This document shows, in pieces, positions 10,015 to 18,600 of a DNA stretch of 64,000 bases (position 1 is its first letter; the number at the start of each line of letters is the position of its first letter). The position numbers and the translations under genes are program-made. Source of the stretch: Flavobacterium sp. GSB-24 (GTDB taxonomy: Bacteria; Bacteroidota; Bacteroidia; Flavobacteriales; Flavobacteriaceae); the NCBI RefSeq assembly GCF_027924665.1, contig NZ_AP027043.1, positions 4,340,001 through 4,404,000 on the forward strand. The letters run 5' to 3'. The notes below the pieces were generated by a model. The model was given only the letters and a program-made list of their open reading frames with translations, was not told the DNA's origin and made no database searches.

Positions 10015-10121
10015 CAAAAATATATTTATAAATTCTATAGAATTAGTCGAGTTTATTTTCGATCAATTGAAAACATAACATTAAATCAACTGTAAATTAA
10101 AGGATTAACGTCTAAAAAAAT

Positions 10122-10976
10122 TTACTGCAATTGTGAAATAAATATAAAAACGATAGCAATTAAAGCCAGAAACAAGCCAAAAATATTAGTTTTAGAAAGC
10201 TTTTCTTTAAAGAAATAAGCTCCAATTATAGTTCCAAGAATAATAACCCCCATGTTCATTCCTGCAAAAACTGTCGACGGATTTTCTGCAAATGCTTTAT
10301 GAGCTTTTAAGTAGAATAAAATATTTCCGAAATTAAAAACTCCAACCAGCATTCCGAAAGGAATATTTTTAACTTCTAATTTTTCTTTTGGAATAATTAT
10401 TTTATAAAGCACGATAAAGACAGAAACAGCAAACGAAATTAGAAAAACCAAAAACAAAGATGTTGTATAAGGAACTGCCGTATACAAAGCAATTTTCTTA
10501 AAAAGTATATCTACAAGTCCAAAACCGAATAATACCAATGCTGGATAAATCCATTTATTGTCATTATTGTCAGACTGTTTTCTAAGAATGAATAAAAGGG
10601 CGGCAAAACCAATTAAAACACCAATAACTTTATAAGTGTTAAATGACTCATTAAACAAAAGCCAGGCTGCTAAAATGGGAATAAAAAGCGACAATCGCTG
10701 CGCGGCATCTGTTTTTGCAATTCCCATAAATCGAATGGAAAGTGCCAAAAATAAAAACACAATTGGAAGTAAAATTCCGACTGCTGTATAAATTCCTAAA
10801 GGTGCATTATTATCTAATGATTGAAGGTCTGGTCCAAAAGTAAAATAGCAGAGCGTAATGGCTGTTATATAATTGAAAGAAATGATCTGAGAAGGATTTG
10901 CATTGTATTTTCTTGAAATTTTGAATACAACACCCACAATAACACTGCATAAAATGCTTAAAATAAGGAATAACAT
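10122..10976 (-). CDS. EamA/DMT-superfamily transporter
   Basis: 284 residues with about ten hydrophobic helices throughout and the internal two-fold repeat style of drug/metabolite transporters (first half ending FIPILAAWLLFNESF, second half ending GAYFFKEKLS, each followed by a hydrophobic helix). It should be an inner-membrane exporter or permease of a small metabolite. The substrate cannot be deduced. Its stop lies ~120 bp upstream of the leader-peptide promoter, so the two are separate units. Confidence 0.85.
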   Translation of the reverse strand: MLFLILSILCSVIVGVVFKISRKYNANPSQIISFNYITAITLCYFTFGPDLQSLDNNAPLGIYTAVGILLPIVFLFLALSIRFMGIAKTDAAQRLSLFIPILAAWLLFNESFNTYKVIGVLIGFAALLFILRKQSDNNDNKWIYPALVLFGFGLVDILFKKIALYTAVPYTTSLFLVFLISFAVSVFIVLYKIIIPKEKLEVKNIPFGMLVGVFNFGNILFYLKAHKAFAENPSTVFAGMNMGVIILGTIIGAYFFKEKLSKTNIFGLFLALIAIVFIFISQLQ

Positions 10977-11021
10977 AGATTTATATTTGGATTGTAAAAG
11001 TACTCTATTCCAAAATAAAAA

Positions 11022-11053
11022 GGCCCAACCGGTTTTAAAAAACCAGTTAGACC
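11022..11053 (-). terminator. intrinsic terminator after the MoxR-like/VWA operon
   Basis: The minus strand forms a 14-bp stem (GGTCTAACTGGTTT with AAACCGGTTGGGCC, including G-U pairs) followed by T5, 26 bp after the stop of the AAA+ gene. Confidence 0.75.
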
Positions 11054-11078
11054 AGATAAGATTTTAAAGAAAATTAGC

Positions 11079-12542
11079 TTAAAATTTACTGATATAACTT
11101 CCGTAAATATCTCTAAACTGATTTCCTTTTGCAAATCTGTCTTTGCTTAATTTTCTATATTCAACCAATCCCCACAAAACAAATTCTTTCATAAAGTATT
11201 GATCTTCTTTTGCCAGTTGAGGCTGGTATTTTTTTAATAATTCATCTAATGGAGTAACTTCATCCAGAATATTTTTATACTCTGCGTCTGAAGCATCGTC
11301 TAATAATTCGAAACCACTTTCGGCAAAAAACCATTCTACAACATCAGAATACGGCGTTTTTTCGTCTGGTTTTTCTAATTTTTCAATTTTAGGAAAATAT
11401 TCTGGAAACAAAGTTCTGATCGCTGAACCAATAAGACTTTCTGCCACAACATCTGCTCCCTCCTGCTCGCCTTCATAAACCAATTCTACTTTTCCTGTAA
11501 TCGCAGGAATGATACCGATAAAATCAGATAAACGAAGCGTTGTTTTATCAACTCCAGAAATCAAAGCACGACGTTCTGCGGTACTTATTAAATTTTCAAA
11601 AGCTGTAATACTCATTCTGGCACTTACACCACTTTTATTATCGATATATTCGCTTTCGCGGGCTTCAAAACTTATTTGTTCTAAAATATCTCTGGCTAAG
11701 CTCGGTACATAAACGATATCCGTTTGGTTTTGATCTAATTTAGATTCCTGTTCTGTAATAGTTCTTGCAATAGCAATATTCTCAGGATAGTGCGTTAAAA
11801 TCTGAGATCCAATTCTGTCTTTTAAAGGTGTTACTATACTTCCTCTATTGGTATAATCTTCTGGATTTGCCGTGAAAACAAACTGCATATCCAGAGGCAT
11901 CCTAACTTTAAAACCTCTAATTTGTATGTCGCCTTCTTGAAGGATATTGAATAAAGCAACTTGAATTCTTGCCTGTAAATCGGGTAATTCGTTGATTACA
12001 AAAATACAGCGGTTCGCTCTCGGAATCATTCCGAAGTGAATTACGCGGTCGTCTGCATAAGACAATTTTAAATTTGCCGCCTTTATTGGATCTACGTCTC
12101 CAATTAAATCGGCAACGGTTACGTCTGGAGTTGCTAACTTTTCGAAGAAACGATCACTTCTATGCAGCCAAGAAATTGGTGTGTCTTCTCCTTTTTCTTC
12201 AATTAAATCTTTAGCAAAACGAGAAATCGGATTTAACGGATCGTCATTAATTTCTGAACCCGATACATACGGAATATATTCATCTAATAATTCGATCATT
12301 TTACGCGCCAAACGAGTTTTTGCCTGTCCGCGAAGTCCAAGTAAATTAATATTGTGACGTGATAAAATTGCGCGTTCTAGTTCTGGAATTACAGTATTTT
12401 CAAAACCATGAACGCCTTCAAAAACAGGTTTTCCGGATTTTATTTTTTCACGAAGATTATTTCGCAATTCATCTTTAATGCTTGTACTTTTATATCCAGC
12501 GGCTTTTAATTGACCTAAAGTCTTTATATTATTTATTTCCAT
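11079..12542 (-). CDS. MoxR/ChlI-like AAA+ ATPase
   Basis: 487 residues from the ATG at 12542. Upstream in-frame codons run through an intergenic repeat (12623-12640), so the longer frame is unlikely. It has Walker A GLRGQAKT (about residues 68-75) and a Walker-B-like segment CIFVINELPDL in which the canonical Asp is Asn, then a sensor region (FVFTANPEDYTNRGSIVTPLKDRIGS). It resembles magnesium-chelatase subunit I / MoxR ATPases that remodel partner proteins together with VWA proteins. The VWA gene at 12689-13807 lies just upstream in the same operon, supporting a pair. Confidence 0.87.
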   Translation of the reverse strand: MEINNIKTLGQLKAAGYKSTSIKDELRNNLREKIKSGKPVFEGVHGFENTVIPELERAILSRHNINLLGLRGQAKTRLARKMIELLDEYIPYVSGSEINDDPLNPISRFAKDLIEEKGEDTPISWLHRSDRFFEKLATPDVTVADLIGDVDPIKAANLKLSYADDRVIHFGMIPRANRCIFVINELPDLQARIQVALFNILQEGDIQIRGFKVRMPLDMQFVFTANPEDYTNRGSIVTPLKDRIGSQILTHYPENIAIARTITEQESKLDQNQTDIVYVPSLARDILEQISFEARESEYIDNKSGVSARMSITAFENLISTAERRALISGVDKTTLRLSDFIGIIPAITGKVELVYEGEQEGADVVAESLIGSAIRTLFPEYFPKIEKLEKPDEKTPYSDVVEWFFAESGFELLDDASDAEYKNILDEVTPLDELLKKYQPQLAKEDQYFMKEFVLWGLVEYRKLSKDRFAKGNQFRDIYGSYISKF

Positions 12543-12622
12543 TTTATTGAAATATAGATTGTTTATTATTGATTTGGTGAGCGTTATATTTTTTTCGTCA
12601 AAGAAACCTTTGAACCTACATA

Positions 12623-12640
12623 GACGCACTACTGTGCGTC
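12623..12640. repeat. short palindromic intergenic repeat GACGCAC-TACT-GTGCGTC
   Basis: Perfect 7-bp arms and a 4-bp loop between the VWA and AAA+ genes. Short palindromes of this kind are often dispersed in Flavobacterium intergenic DNA (from memory). There is no T-run, so not a terminator. Confidence 0.55.
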
Positions 12641-12688
12641 GCTACAGAAAAAAACTTTGAACCTTTGTTCCTCTGAACCTTTGCCCCT

Positions 12689-13807
12689 TTATTTAATTCT
12701 TTTCTTCCTATTCGTTTCATAATCTTCAAAAATCATTTCACCCAAACCTTTCAGTCCAGTATAAAATGCTTTTCCCTGATTTGCTTCTGTAAACTGATTT
12801 ACAAAACGCTGTAAATACGGATCTTTGGCAATCATAAAAGTTGTGATCGGAATATGCAGTTTTCTTGCCTGCTGAGCCTGTGTGTAGCATTTATCTACAA
12901 TATATTCGTCAAGACCATTACTATTCATATAATAGGAACCATCACGTTCGCGAACGCAACTTGGTTTTCCATCGGTAATCATGAAAATCTGCTTGTTGGT
13001 ATTTCGTTTTCTGCGAAGGATATCCATTGCCAGCTGCAAACCTGCAACCGTATTGGTATGATAAGGTCCAACTTGTAAATATGGTAAATCTTTAATTGGA
13101 ATTGTCCAGGCATCATTTCCAAAAACTAAAATATCGAGTGTATCTTTTGGATATCTTGTCGTAATTAATTCAGCAAGAGCCATGGCCACTTTTTTCGCAG
13201 GCGTAATTCGGTCTTCGCCGTATAAAATCATGCTGTGACTGATATCGATCATCAAAACCGTACTCATCTGTGCTTTGTACTGCGTTTCTTCGACAACCAA
13301 ATCATTTTCGGTGAGCATAAAACTTTCCACCCCATTATTGATCTGTGCATTTCGAAGACTTTCGGTCAAAGAAATTCTTTCTAAACCATCTCCAAAATTA
13401 AACTCACGGAATTCTCCTGTGTGTTCATCTCCATTTCCGGCATGTTTCGTTTTATGATTACCGCTTCCTGAACGCTTCAAATTACCAAAAATCTGATCTA
13501 AAGCCTGTTGTCTAATGGCTCTTTCGGTTTTTGCAGTAATTCCTAATCCAGGACTTCCATCGTCTTTAACTTCATCTCTGATGTATCCTTTTTTCTTAAG
13601 ATCCTCAATAAAATCGTCGATGGTATAATTTTCGTCGGTAAGTTTATATTCGATGTCCAGTTCCCGAAGCCAGCTGATAGCTTCGTCAAAATCGCCCGAA
13701 GTATGGGTGATCAACTCTTTAAAAATAGTAAAAAGTTTGTCAAACGGAGACTGAAAAGGAGCTTCGTAAGTCTTAAAGTAAAAGCCTTTTTTAAATTCGT
13801 TTTTCAT
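12689..13807 (-). CDS. VWA-domain protein, partner of the MoxR-like ATPase
   Basis: 372 residues. The C-terminal ~200 residues are a von Willebrand A domain with an intact MIDAS (DISHS at the start; later TNTVAGLQ and ITDGKPS supply the Thr and Asp), binding a divalent metal. The N-terminal ~150 residues are helical and charged, with GSGNHKTKHAGNGDEHTGE as linker. MoxR/VWA pairs act as metal-insertion or chaperone machines. It is first in a two-gene leftward operon with the AAA+ gene. Confidence 0.88.
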   Translation of the reverse strand: MKNEFKKGFYFKTYEAPFQSPFDKLFTIFKELITHTSGDFDEAISWLRELDIEYKLTDENYTIDDFIEDLKKKGYIRDEVKDDGSPGLGITAKTERAIRQQALDQIFGNLKRSGSGNHKTKHAGNGDEHTGEFREFNFGDGLERISLTESLRNAQINNGVESFMLTENDLVVEETQYKAQMSTVLMIDISHSMILYGEDRITPAKKVAMALAELITTRYPKDTLDILVFGNDAWTIPIKDLPYLQVGPYHTNTVAGLQLAMDILRRKRNTNKQIFMITDGKPSCVRERDGSYYMNSNGLDEYIVDKCYTQAQQARKLHIPITTFMIAKDPYLQRFVNQFTEANQGKAFYTGLKGLGEMIFEDYETNRKKRIK

Positions 13808-13913
13808 AAATCTAAAATTACGTCTTTTTAGAATTATGAAAAACGAATCGTTTATTAATTTTTAGTTAAAATATTTAATCAAAAACTACAATTAACAATG
13901 TTAGATGTATTAA

Positions 13914-14294
13914 TTATTCAAACTTTCCGTCTACGTAGTACCAAGATCCATTTTCGAACTTAAAAGTAGAAAACTCATAATGTACTTGTGGTTTATTATT
14001 TGAATCTAAAAAGTAGGCTTTGAATTCAACTGTATTTTCTGTAAAACTCAATATTTCTAGTTTCTGCCACTTATTCGAAACTGCCCATCTTAAAATTTCT
14101 GGTTTTGAATAATATTTTCTTTCTGAACTATAAGTCGTTTCCAAAAGATAATCTGCATTATGAGAAGCGTATGCCGAATATCTCGAACGCATTAATGCCA
14201 ATGCAGATGGAGCTTTTTGACTAGTATCTAAATACAATCCGCAGCAGTTTTCAAACAATAAACCGGTATCGCAGAAGCATTTTTTATTCTCCAT
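13914..14294 (-). CDS. ychJ: YchJ/UPF0225-family SEC-C-like protein
   Basis: 126 residues from the ATG at 14294, chosen because YchJ proteins begin a few residues before the first cysteines (here MENKKCFCDTGLLFENCC). A start six codons upstream is possible. The Cys-rich N-terminus resembles a SEC-C zinc motif, and the middle LALMRSRYSAYASHNADYLLETT is the YchJ signature. The biochemical role is unknown. It overlaps the end of the 77-residue gene by 11 nt, so the two are translationally coupled. Confidence 0.85.
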   Translation of the reverse strand: MENKKCFCDTGLLFENCCGLYLDTSQKAPSALALMRSRYSAYASHNADYLLETTYSSERKYYSKPEILRWAVSNKWQKLEILSFTENTVEFKAYFLDSNNKPQVHYEFSTFKFENGSWYYVDGKFE

Positions 14295-14517
14295 CGACTG
14301 GTTCTTCTCCATTAATTTTTACATGAAGCTGATTCAACAAAACCTGATAACGAGTGATTTCTCTTACTTCTTCATCTTCTTCTGCAAAATCAATCATTTC
14401 GTCTAGTGTTTCGCTTACCTCCAATAATTTATTGTTTGCTTCTCTGTCATTTTTTGCAGCGATTAAATCGATAATTTCTTGTACGCTTGCTTTTAAGTTT
14501 TCGAATTTACTATTCAT
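14284..14517 (-). CDS. small acidic helical protein, unknown function
   Basis: 77 residues, almost entirely predicted helix and strongly acidic (DEMIDFAEEDEEVREI). No family recognised. The 11-nt overlap with ychJ at its 3' end supports that it is real and co-expressed. Confidence 0.7.
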   Translation of the reverse strand: MNSKFENLKASVQEIIDLIAAKNDREANNKLLEVSETLDEMIDFAEEDEEVREITRYQVLLNQLHVKINGEEPVDGE

Positions 14518-14538
14518 ATATTTTTTTGTTTTTATTTT

Positions 14539-14609
14539 GTTTCAAGTTTCAGGTTTCATATTCCAAACGTTAACTTGAAACCTGAAACCTGAAACCTGAA
14601 ACTTGAAAC
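14539..14609. repeat. GTTTCAAGTTTCAGGTTTCA palindromic repeat
   Basis: The left arm (14539-14558) is exactly complementary to the right arm ending at 14609, and the right side carries extra tandem units of CTGAAAC. The same motif occurs singly at about 15640, so it is a dispersed intergenic repeat. Confidence 0.65.
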
Positions 14610-14612
14610 TAT

Positions 14613-14759
14613 TTATTCTTCGTTTTTACTTTCGTTAAATTTCTTTACAATTTCCTTTAGCTTTTCTTTACGAGCTATTTCGGCTTGCTTTGCTTTTGCT
14701 TGGGCTTTGTGCAATTTATCATTGTGTTTCTTGATATTGCGTTCGTTATTGCGTCCCAT
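14613..14759 (-). CDS. 48-residue basic small protein, translationally coupled
   Basis: ATG at 14759, TAA at 14613. The protein (MGRNNERNIKKHNDKLHKAQ, then KAKQAEIARKEKLKEIVKKF and an acidic tail NESKNEE) is one charged helix. Its ATG overlaps the stop of the upstream gene in the arrangement TAATG (one shared base), a strong sign of coupled translation. Function unknown. Confidence 0.65.
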   Translation of the reverse strand: MGRNNERNIKKHNDKLHKAQAKAKQAEIARKEKLKEIVKKFNESKNEE

Positions 14760-15301
14760 TATATTTCTCTTTTAATTTGTTCCAACGTTTTCTCCGTAAA
14801 AATTAATTCGTTGATAATCTGCTTTCGCAATTCATCAATATCATCATAATCAAAATGCTTTGCCCAAGAAGTTAATTGCTGCAAATTTCTTATTTGTTTC
14901 AATCTTTTGGTCGTTTCAAAACTTGTTCGCAGCACTGCTTTACCATCATATTCTGGGTTCTGTTTATGCTCATAATTGGCAAGATTCTTTTCGAAATCGG
15001 CTTTTATGTAATACAGTTTTTCTTCGGCGTTGTCTGGGTAAAATTCTTCCCATTTGGCAAAACCAATTTTAGTTTTCGATTCTGTCTCAGGCTCTCTGGC
15101 TATTAAACGCCATTTACTGTTTGCTAATCTTCCCCAATGATTGGAAACGCGGTACATTCCTGCTTCTGTATAATAATAAGAACTTCCTGCTTTACTTTCA
15201 AATTGCTTTTTTAAACCTTCAATTTCATTTGGAAGCACTTCCTTAAAGGCACAAAATGTATTTTTAAAAGAATTAGGATGTGGCTTAAAGTTTTTCTGCA
15301 T
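14759..15301 (-). CDS. conserved hypothetical protein, unknown function
   Basis: 180 residues from the ATG at 15301 (MQKNFKPHPNSFKNTF). The longer frame upstream reads through poorly conserved-looking sequence. Features include YYYTEAGMYRVSNHWGRLANSKWRL and a helical C-terminus. No signal peptide or membrane segment, so presumably cytoplasmic. A TATATTTG -7-like element (15306-15313) lies immediately before the ATG, which would make the mRNA leaderless. Not recognised as a named family. Confidence 0.72.
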   Translation of the reverse strand: MQKNFKPHPNSFKNTFCAFKEVLPNEIEGLKKQFESKAGSSYYYTEAGMYRVSNHWGRLANSKWRLIAREPETESKTKIGFAKWEEFYPDNAEEKLYYIKADFEKNLANYEHKQNPEYDGKAVLRTSFETTKRLKQIRNLQQLTSWAKHFDYDDIDELRKQIINELIFTEKTLEQIKREI

Positions 15302-15354
15302 GCTGCAAATATACTCAGATTGTATGGAACTCCCTAAAACAAACATTAATTGCT

Positions 15355-15362
15355 TACCTTTG
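15355..15362 (+). promoter_or_regulatory. -7 element TACCTTTG for the 81-residue gene
   Basis: Exact TAnnTTTG match 25 bp before the ATG at 15388. A -33 element is not obvious. Confidence 0.5.
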
Positions 15363-15387
15363 CTTCGTAATTTCAAAATAAAAAAAG

Positions 15388-15633
15388 ATGTCTAAAGATT
15401 CACAACAAAAAATGCCGCAAAAAGGAGTTTTTACAGGTATTATAGAAAAAGATGAAAACAATAATTATTTCTGCGGCGAATATCTTTTAGATTATAAAAT
15501 GGTTCAATCTAACTTTAATGTCGGCGATTGGATCACTATAAAATCGATTATCGAAAACCCAAGTGATATCAGCTACAATAAATACCCAAAGAAATCAAGA
15601 AACTTCGATAAGGCTAATCATAAGCCGGAATAG
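15388..15633 (+). CDS. small hypothetical protein, unknown function
   Basis: 81 residues (MSKDSQQKMPQKGVFTGIIE and onward), with a beta-rich centre (VGDWITIKSII) and a basic tail. It diverges from the gene starting at 15301 and has a good -7 element, which supports it. No family recognised. Confidence 0.7.
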   Translation: MSKDSQQKMPQKGVFTGIIEKDENNNYFCGEYLLDYKMVQSNFNVGDWITIKSIIENPSDISYNKYPKKSRNFDKANHKPE

Positions 15634-15639
15634 TTCTTT

Positions 15640-15880
15640 TGTTTCAAGTTTCAGGTTTCAGGTTGGAACGTTTAATTTTTAACGCAGAGAACGCAAAGTT
15701 TTTTTTTTATCTAAAGGAACGTTTATAAACACAGAGTTCGCAAAGCTTTTTTTATACAAGGCATTGCGAACTTTGCTTTTGTAAATAATGTTTAAATAAA
15801 AATCTTAGCATTCTTTGCGTAATTTTTGATAAACTTTGTGTTTAAAAAAATCTTAGCTCCCTTTGCGGTTAAATAAACTT
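15640..15880. repeat. intergenic repeat region with CGCAAAG/CTTTGCG inverted units
   Basis: Begins with TTTCAAGTTTCAGGTTTCAGG (shared with 14539-14558), then several direct and inverted units: AACGCAGAGAACGCAAAG, ACACAGAGTTCGCAAAGC, GCATTGCGAACTTTGC, CATTCTTTGCGTAA, CTCCCTTTGCGGTT. Non-coding, and it fills most of the 380-bp gap before the KTSC gene. Confidence 0.6.
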
Positions 15881-15935
15881 ATAGTTACTTTTCTCAATAT
15901 TTTGTACATCAAAACTAAAAAGTTAAAAAAAAGTG

Positions 15936-15943
15936 TACCTTTG
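15936..15943 (+). promoter_or_regulatory. -7 element TACCTTTG for the KTSC gene
   Basis: Exact TAnnTTTG match 70 bp before the ATG at 16014, giving a ~65-nt 5' UTR. Confidence 0.55.
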
Positions 15944-16013
15944 CAAAAAATTTGTCGATTTGAACTAATTAATATCGATTTCAAACTAATAGACAAGTAG
16001 TTACCTTTTATTT

Positions 16014-16454
16014 ATGAAAAAAATAGTTGAATACCGCAAGTTACTAAACGTAGAAAAAACTGCAGAGTTAAAAGAGTTAAAAACAATTTATCGTAATGCA
16101 ATGAAAGAAGCGCATCCTGATAAATTTCAAGGAGATGACGCTGGTCTAAAAGCTGCTGAAGAAAAAAGTAAAACTATCATCGAAGCTTACCACTTTTTAG
16201 TAAGCATTCACCCTGATACTATTAAACTTAATTTACCTGAGTACACAGAAACAATTTCAACTTGTACAATTACAGATTATAAATTTGTTGAAGGTCGTTT
16301 AATCATTGACTTTTCTAACGGAAGCGTTTACGAATACATTAGTGTTCCTAAAGCAACTTACGTTAAAATGGTAAATGCTGATTCTCCTGGAAGATTTGCA
16401 AAAAGACATATCTTAAACTCTTTTACTTGGAGAAAGAAAACAAATCAAGAATAG
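16014..16454 (+). CDS. J-domain-like / KTSC-domain protein
   Basis: 146 residues. Residues 1-68 look like a J-domain: helix YRNAMKEAHPDKF with an intact HPD, and EEKSKTIIEAYHFL as a following helix. Residues ~80-140 match a KTSC domain (GRLIIDFSNGSVYEYISVPKATYVKMVNADSPGRFAKRHI). J-domains stimulate Hsp70 (DnaK), while KTSC is a small fold of unknown or nucleic-acid-related role. It could be a co-chaperone targeting a KTSC-bound partner. Followed by a strong terminator. Confidence 0.82.
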   Translation: MKKIVEYRKLLNVEKTAELKELKTIYRNAMKEAHPDKFQGDDAGLKAAEEKSKTIIEAYHFLVSIHPDTIKLNLPEYTETISTCTITDYKFVEGRLIIDFSNGSVYEYISVPKATYVKMVNADSPGRFAKRHILNSFTWRKKTNQE

Positions 16455-16476
16455 TTTTTAAACACTATATTTACAA

Positions 16477-16508
16477 AAAAGCGCTCTATTAAACGAGCGC
16501 TTTTTTTA
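16477..16508 (+). terminator. intrinsic terminator after KTSC gene
   Basis: GCGCTC (16481-16486) and GAGCGC (16495-16500) form a stem flanked by A6 and T7, 23 bp after the stop. Confidence 0.85.
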
Positions 16509-16673
16509 TGTCAAAAAATTAAAAATTTGATTATTAAGATTTAAAATTAGTTTCTAGTTAAGAGTTTTAAATCAAATTAAGCCAACAAACACACTGATTC
16601 AATGGGTTTTAAGACTAAAAAAACTATAACAAAATTTTAGGTTACAAAATTCTGTATGTTTTATAATTTTAGA

Positions 16674-16681
16674 TACTTTTG
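16674..16681 (+). promoter_or_regulatory. -7 element TACTTTTG for the TlpA-like gene
   Basis: Exact TAnnTTTG match 34 bp before the ATG at 16716. Confidence 0.5.
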
Positions 16682-16715
16682 TTGCACAAATCAATTAACT
16701 AATTAATTTTTTATA

Positions 16716-17882
16716 ATGAAAAAAATACTTTTTGTACTTACAGCTTCTGCAGCTATCATTTCTTGCAGCAAAGTTAAAGATGGAGAATACCTTATTACAG
16801 GTACAGCTACAGGGATTGAAAACGGGAAAACTATTATTTTACAAGGTGCAGATCCTGCTACAAGAATGCCAGTTTCTCTTGATACAGTAAAAGTTGAAAA
16901 TGGAAAATTTGAAATAAAAGGAAAAGTAACTGAACCAGCTTTCCATACTTTGATTTTACAAGGAGCTAATGGTCCTATTCCATTGATTCTTGAATCAGGT
17001 GAAATTAAAGTTACAATTGATAAAGACAGTATCCAAAAATCTAAAGTTTCTGGAACTTACAATAATGATGAGTATGTATCTTTCATTGAAGATATTACAA
17101 AAACTCAAAAAAGCTTAATTGATTTTCAGAAAAAGAATAATCAAAAAATGCAGCAAGCACAGCAAGCTCAAGATACAGCAGTTATCAACAGCTTGATGAA
17201 ACAATACATGGAAATCCAGAAAGAAGTTGGAGAAAACAGCAAAAAGAAATATTATACTTATGCTGAAACTCATCCAAAATCATATATCTCAGCTATTCTT
17301 ATTCAAAATTTATTGAATGATCCAACAGCTGATACTAAAAAATTAGAAAGCCTTTACAATTCTTTAGATGAGTCTTTGAAAAAGACTACTCCTGGAAAAG
17401 AAATCAAAACTAGATTTGGCCAAGCAAAAATGCCATCTGTTGGAGCTACAGCTGCACCAGTGGGCAGTGCTAAATGAAGAGCAGATTTTTCGGCTCCTAA
17501 TCCAGAAGGAAAAGTAGTTTCACTGAAACAAAGTTTAGGTAAAGTAACAATCGTAGATTTCTGGGCTTCATGGTGTGGACCATGCAGACAAGAAAATCCT
17601 AATGTTGTAGCAATGTATAAAAAATTGCACCCAAAAGGATTAAATATTGTTGGAGTGTCTTTAGATAAAGATGCTGCAAAATGGAAAGAAGCGATTGCAA
17701 AAGATGGCTTAACTTGGACACACGTTTCAAACCTAAAATTTTGGGACGAGCCAATTGCAAAACAATATAATGTTGAATCTATTCCTGCAACTTTTATTCT
17801 TGATGCCTCAGGAAAAGTGGTTGCTCAAGACTTAAGAGGTCCAGAATTGGAAGCAAAAATCGTAGAGCTTTTAGCTAAATAA
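16716..17882 (+). pseudogene. TlpA-like DUF4369-thioredoxin lipoprotein interrupted by in-frame TGA
   Basis: Residues 1-253 give a lipoprotein signal (MKKILFVLTASAAIISCSK) and a DUF4369-like domain, ending GSAK then TGA at 17475-17477. In the same frame, without any shift, a full thioredoxin/AhpC-TSA domain follows (RADFSAPNPEGK, VDFWASWCGPCRQENP with the CGPC active site, ATFILDASGKVV) to TAA at 17880. Whole-length relatives fuse these domains as periplasmic thiol-disulfide reductases. The only internal ATG (17613) lies after CGPC, so the catalytic part is lost unless TGA is read through. One base change (for example from GGA) explains the break. A sequencing error is possible. Confidence 0.8.
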
Positions 17883-17900
17883 TAGCATTTTCAGAATAAT

Positions 17901-17928
17901 AAAAAATCTCCCTCGTGGAGATTTTTTT
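17901..17928 (+). terminator. intrinsic terminator after the TlpA-like gene
   Basis: AAAAAATCTCC (17901-17911) pairs with GGAGATTTTTT (17917-17927), 18 bp after the stop. The remaining ~340 bp to the tRNA promoter holds no gene or motif I can support. Confidence 0.8.
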
Positions 17929-18270
17929 ATTTTATACTCAATATTGAAAACTCATTAAAAATAGCAACAGTTTTAATTAATCAGCCCTTAGAAAACGATC
18001 TGCATATTAAATATGTTTGTTTTTTTTTTAAGTCAACACTCATAAACAAAACAGAATTTTTGATCAACTTTACTCTTGATTTATGAGGAAAATCAGTAAT
18101 TATAAATTTAAATCTATGCTGTAAAACATAAAAAAACGGCAATCACACATTAAGAATAATCCTATTTTATTGAATAAATAAAAAAAAAGTCCCAATTAAG
18201 CTTTTTTTATTTTATTCACTTCCAATGAATTAAAAAATAACTTTAAAATAACTTAAAATTAAGTGCTTTT

Positions 18271-18305
18271 TTTGTTTGCAAATGTAGAAAACGTTGCTAT
18301 CTTTG
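18271..18305 (+). promoter_or_regulatory. tRNA-Tyr promoter (TTTG-N19-TATCTTTG)
   Basis: TTTG at 18275-18278 and TATCTTTG at 18298-18305, separated by exactly 19 bp: a textbook Bacteroidota -33/-7 pair 40 bp ahead of the tRNA. Confidence 0.8.
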
Positions 18306-18345
18306 CAACCGCTTAGAACAACAAAGCACAACAATACAAAGCTGA

Positions 18346-18426
18346 GGGGAGATACTCAAGCGGCCAACGAGGGCAGACTGTAAATCTGCTGTGTGAACTT
18401 CGCAGGTTCGAATCCTGCTCTCCCCA
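18346..18426 (+). tRNA. tRNA-Tyr (anticodon GTA)
   Basis: 81 nt. Acceptor GGGGAGA pairs with TCTCCCC, discriminator A at 18426. Anticodon stem-loop GCAGACTGTAAATCTGC gives GTA. The variable arm is long (class II, as for bacterial tRNA-Tyr), and the T-arm carries GGTTCGAATCC. CCA is not encoded. Its 3' end begins the accessory island. Confidence 0.95.
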
Positions 18427-18494
18427 CGAAAAGGCCGAAAAGCTGGAAAACTTAAAGTTTTCAATCTTTTTAAAAAGCCTTAAAAAATGTCTTA

Positions 18495-18527
18495 AAGCCA
18501 GTAAATCCGATGATTTACTGGCTTTTT
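18495..18527 (+). terminator. hairpin with T-run downstream of tRNA-Tyr
   Basis: AAAGCCAGTAAATC pairs with GATTTACTGGCTTT around 3 bases, followed by T3. Copy B has an equivalent hairpin with compensated bases (CCTGCAAATC / GATTTGCAGG), so the structure is conserved rather than the sequence. Confidence 0.75.
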
Positions 18528-18600
18528 TGCTTTATGGGCTGTTTTCAATATTTATAAATGCTCACAAAATTAAAGGTGCAGAATCGGTGCACTTTCCGGC

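Noticed and set aside
12542..12629. 29-codon N-terminal extension of the MoxR-like ATPase
   Set aside because: The extension runs into an intergenic palindromic repeat and lacks conserved character; ATG at 12542 begins the family-like sequence.
17475..17477. TGA as a selenocysteine codon
   Set aside because: It lies in the linker, not at the active site; the CGPC motif is intact downstream and no SECIS-like element was seen.
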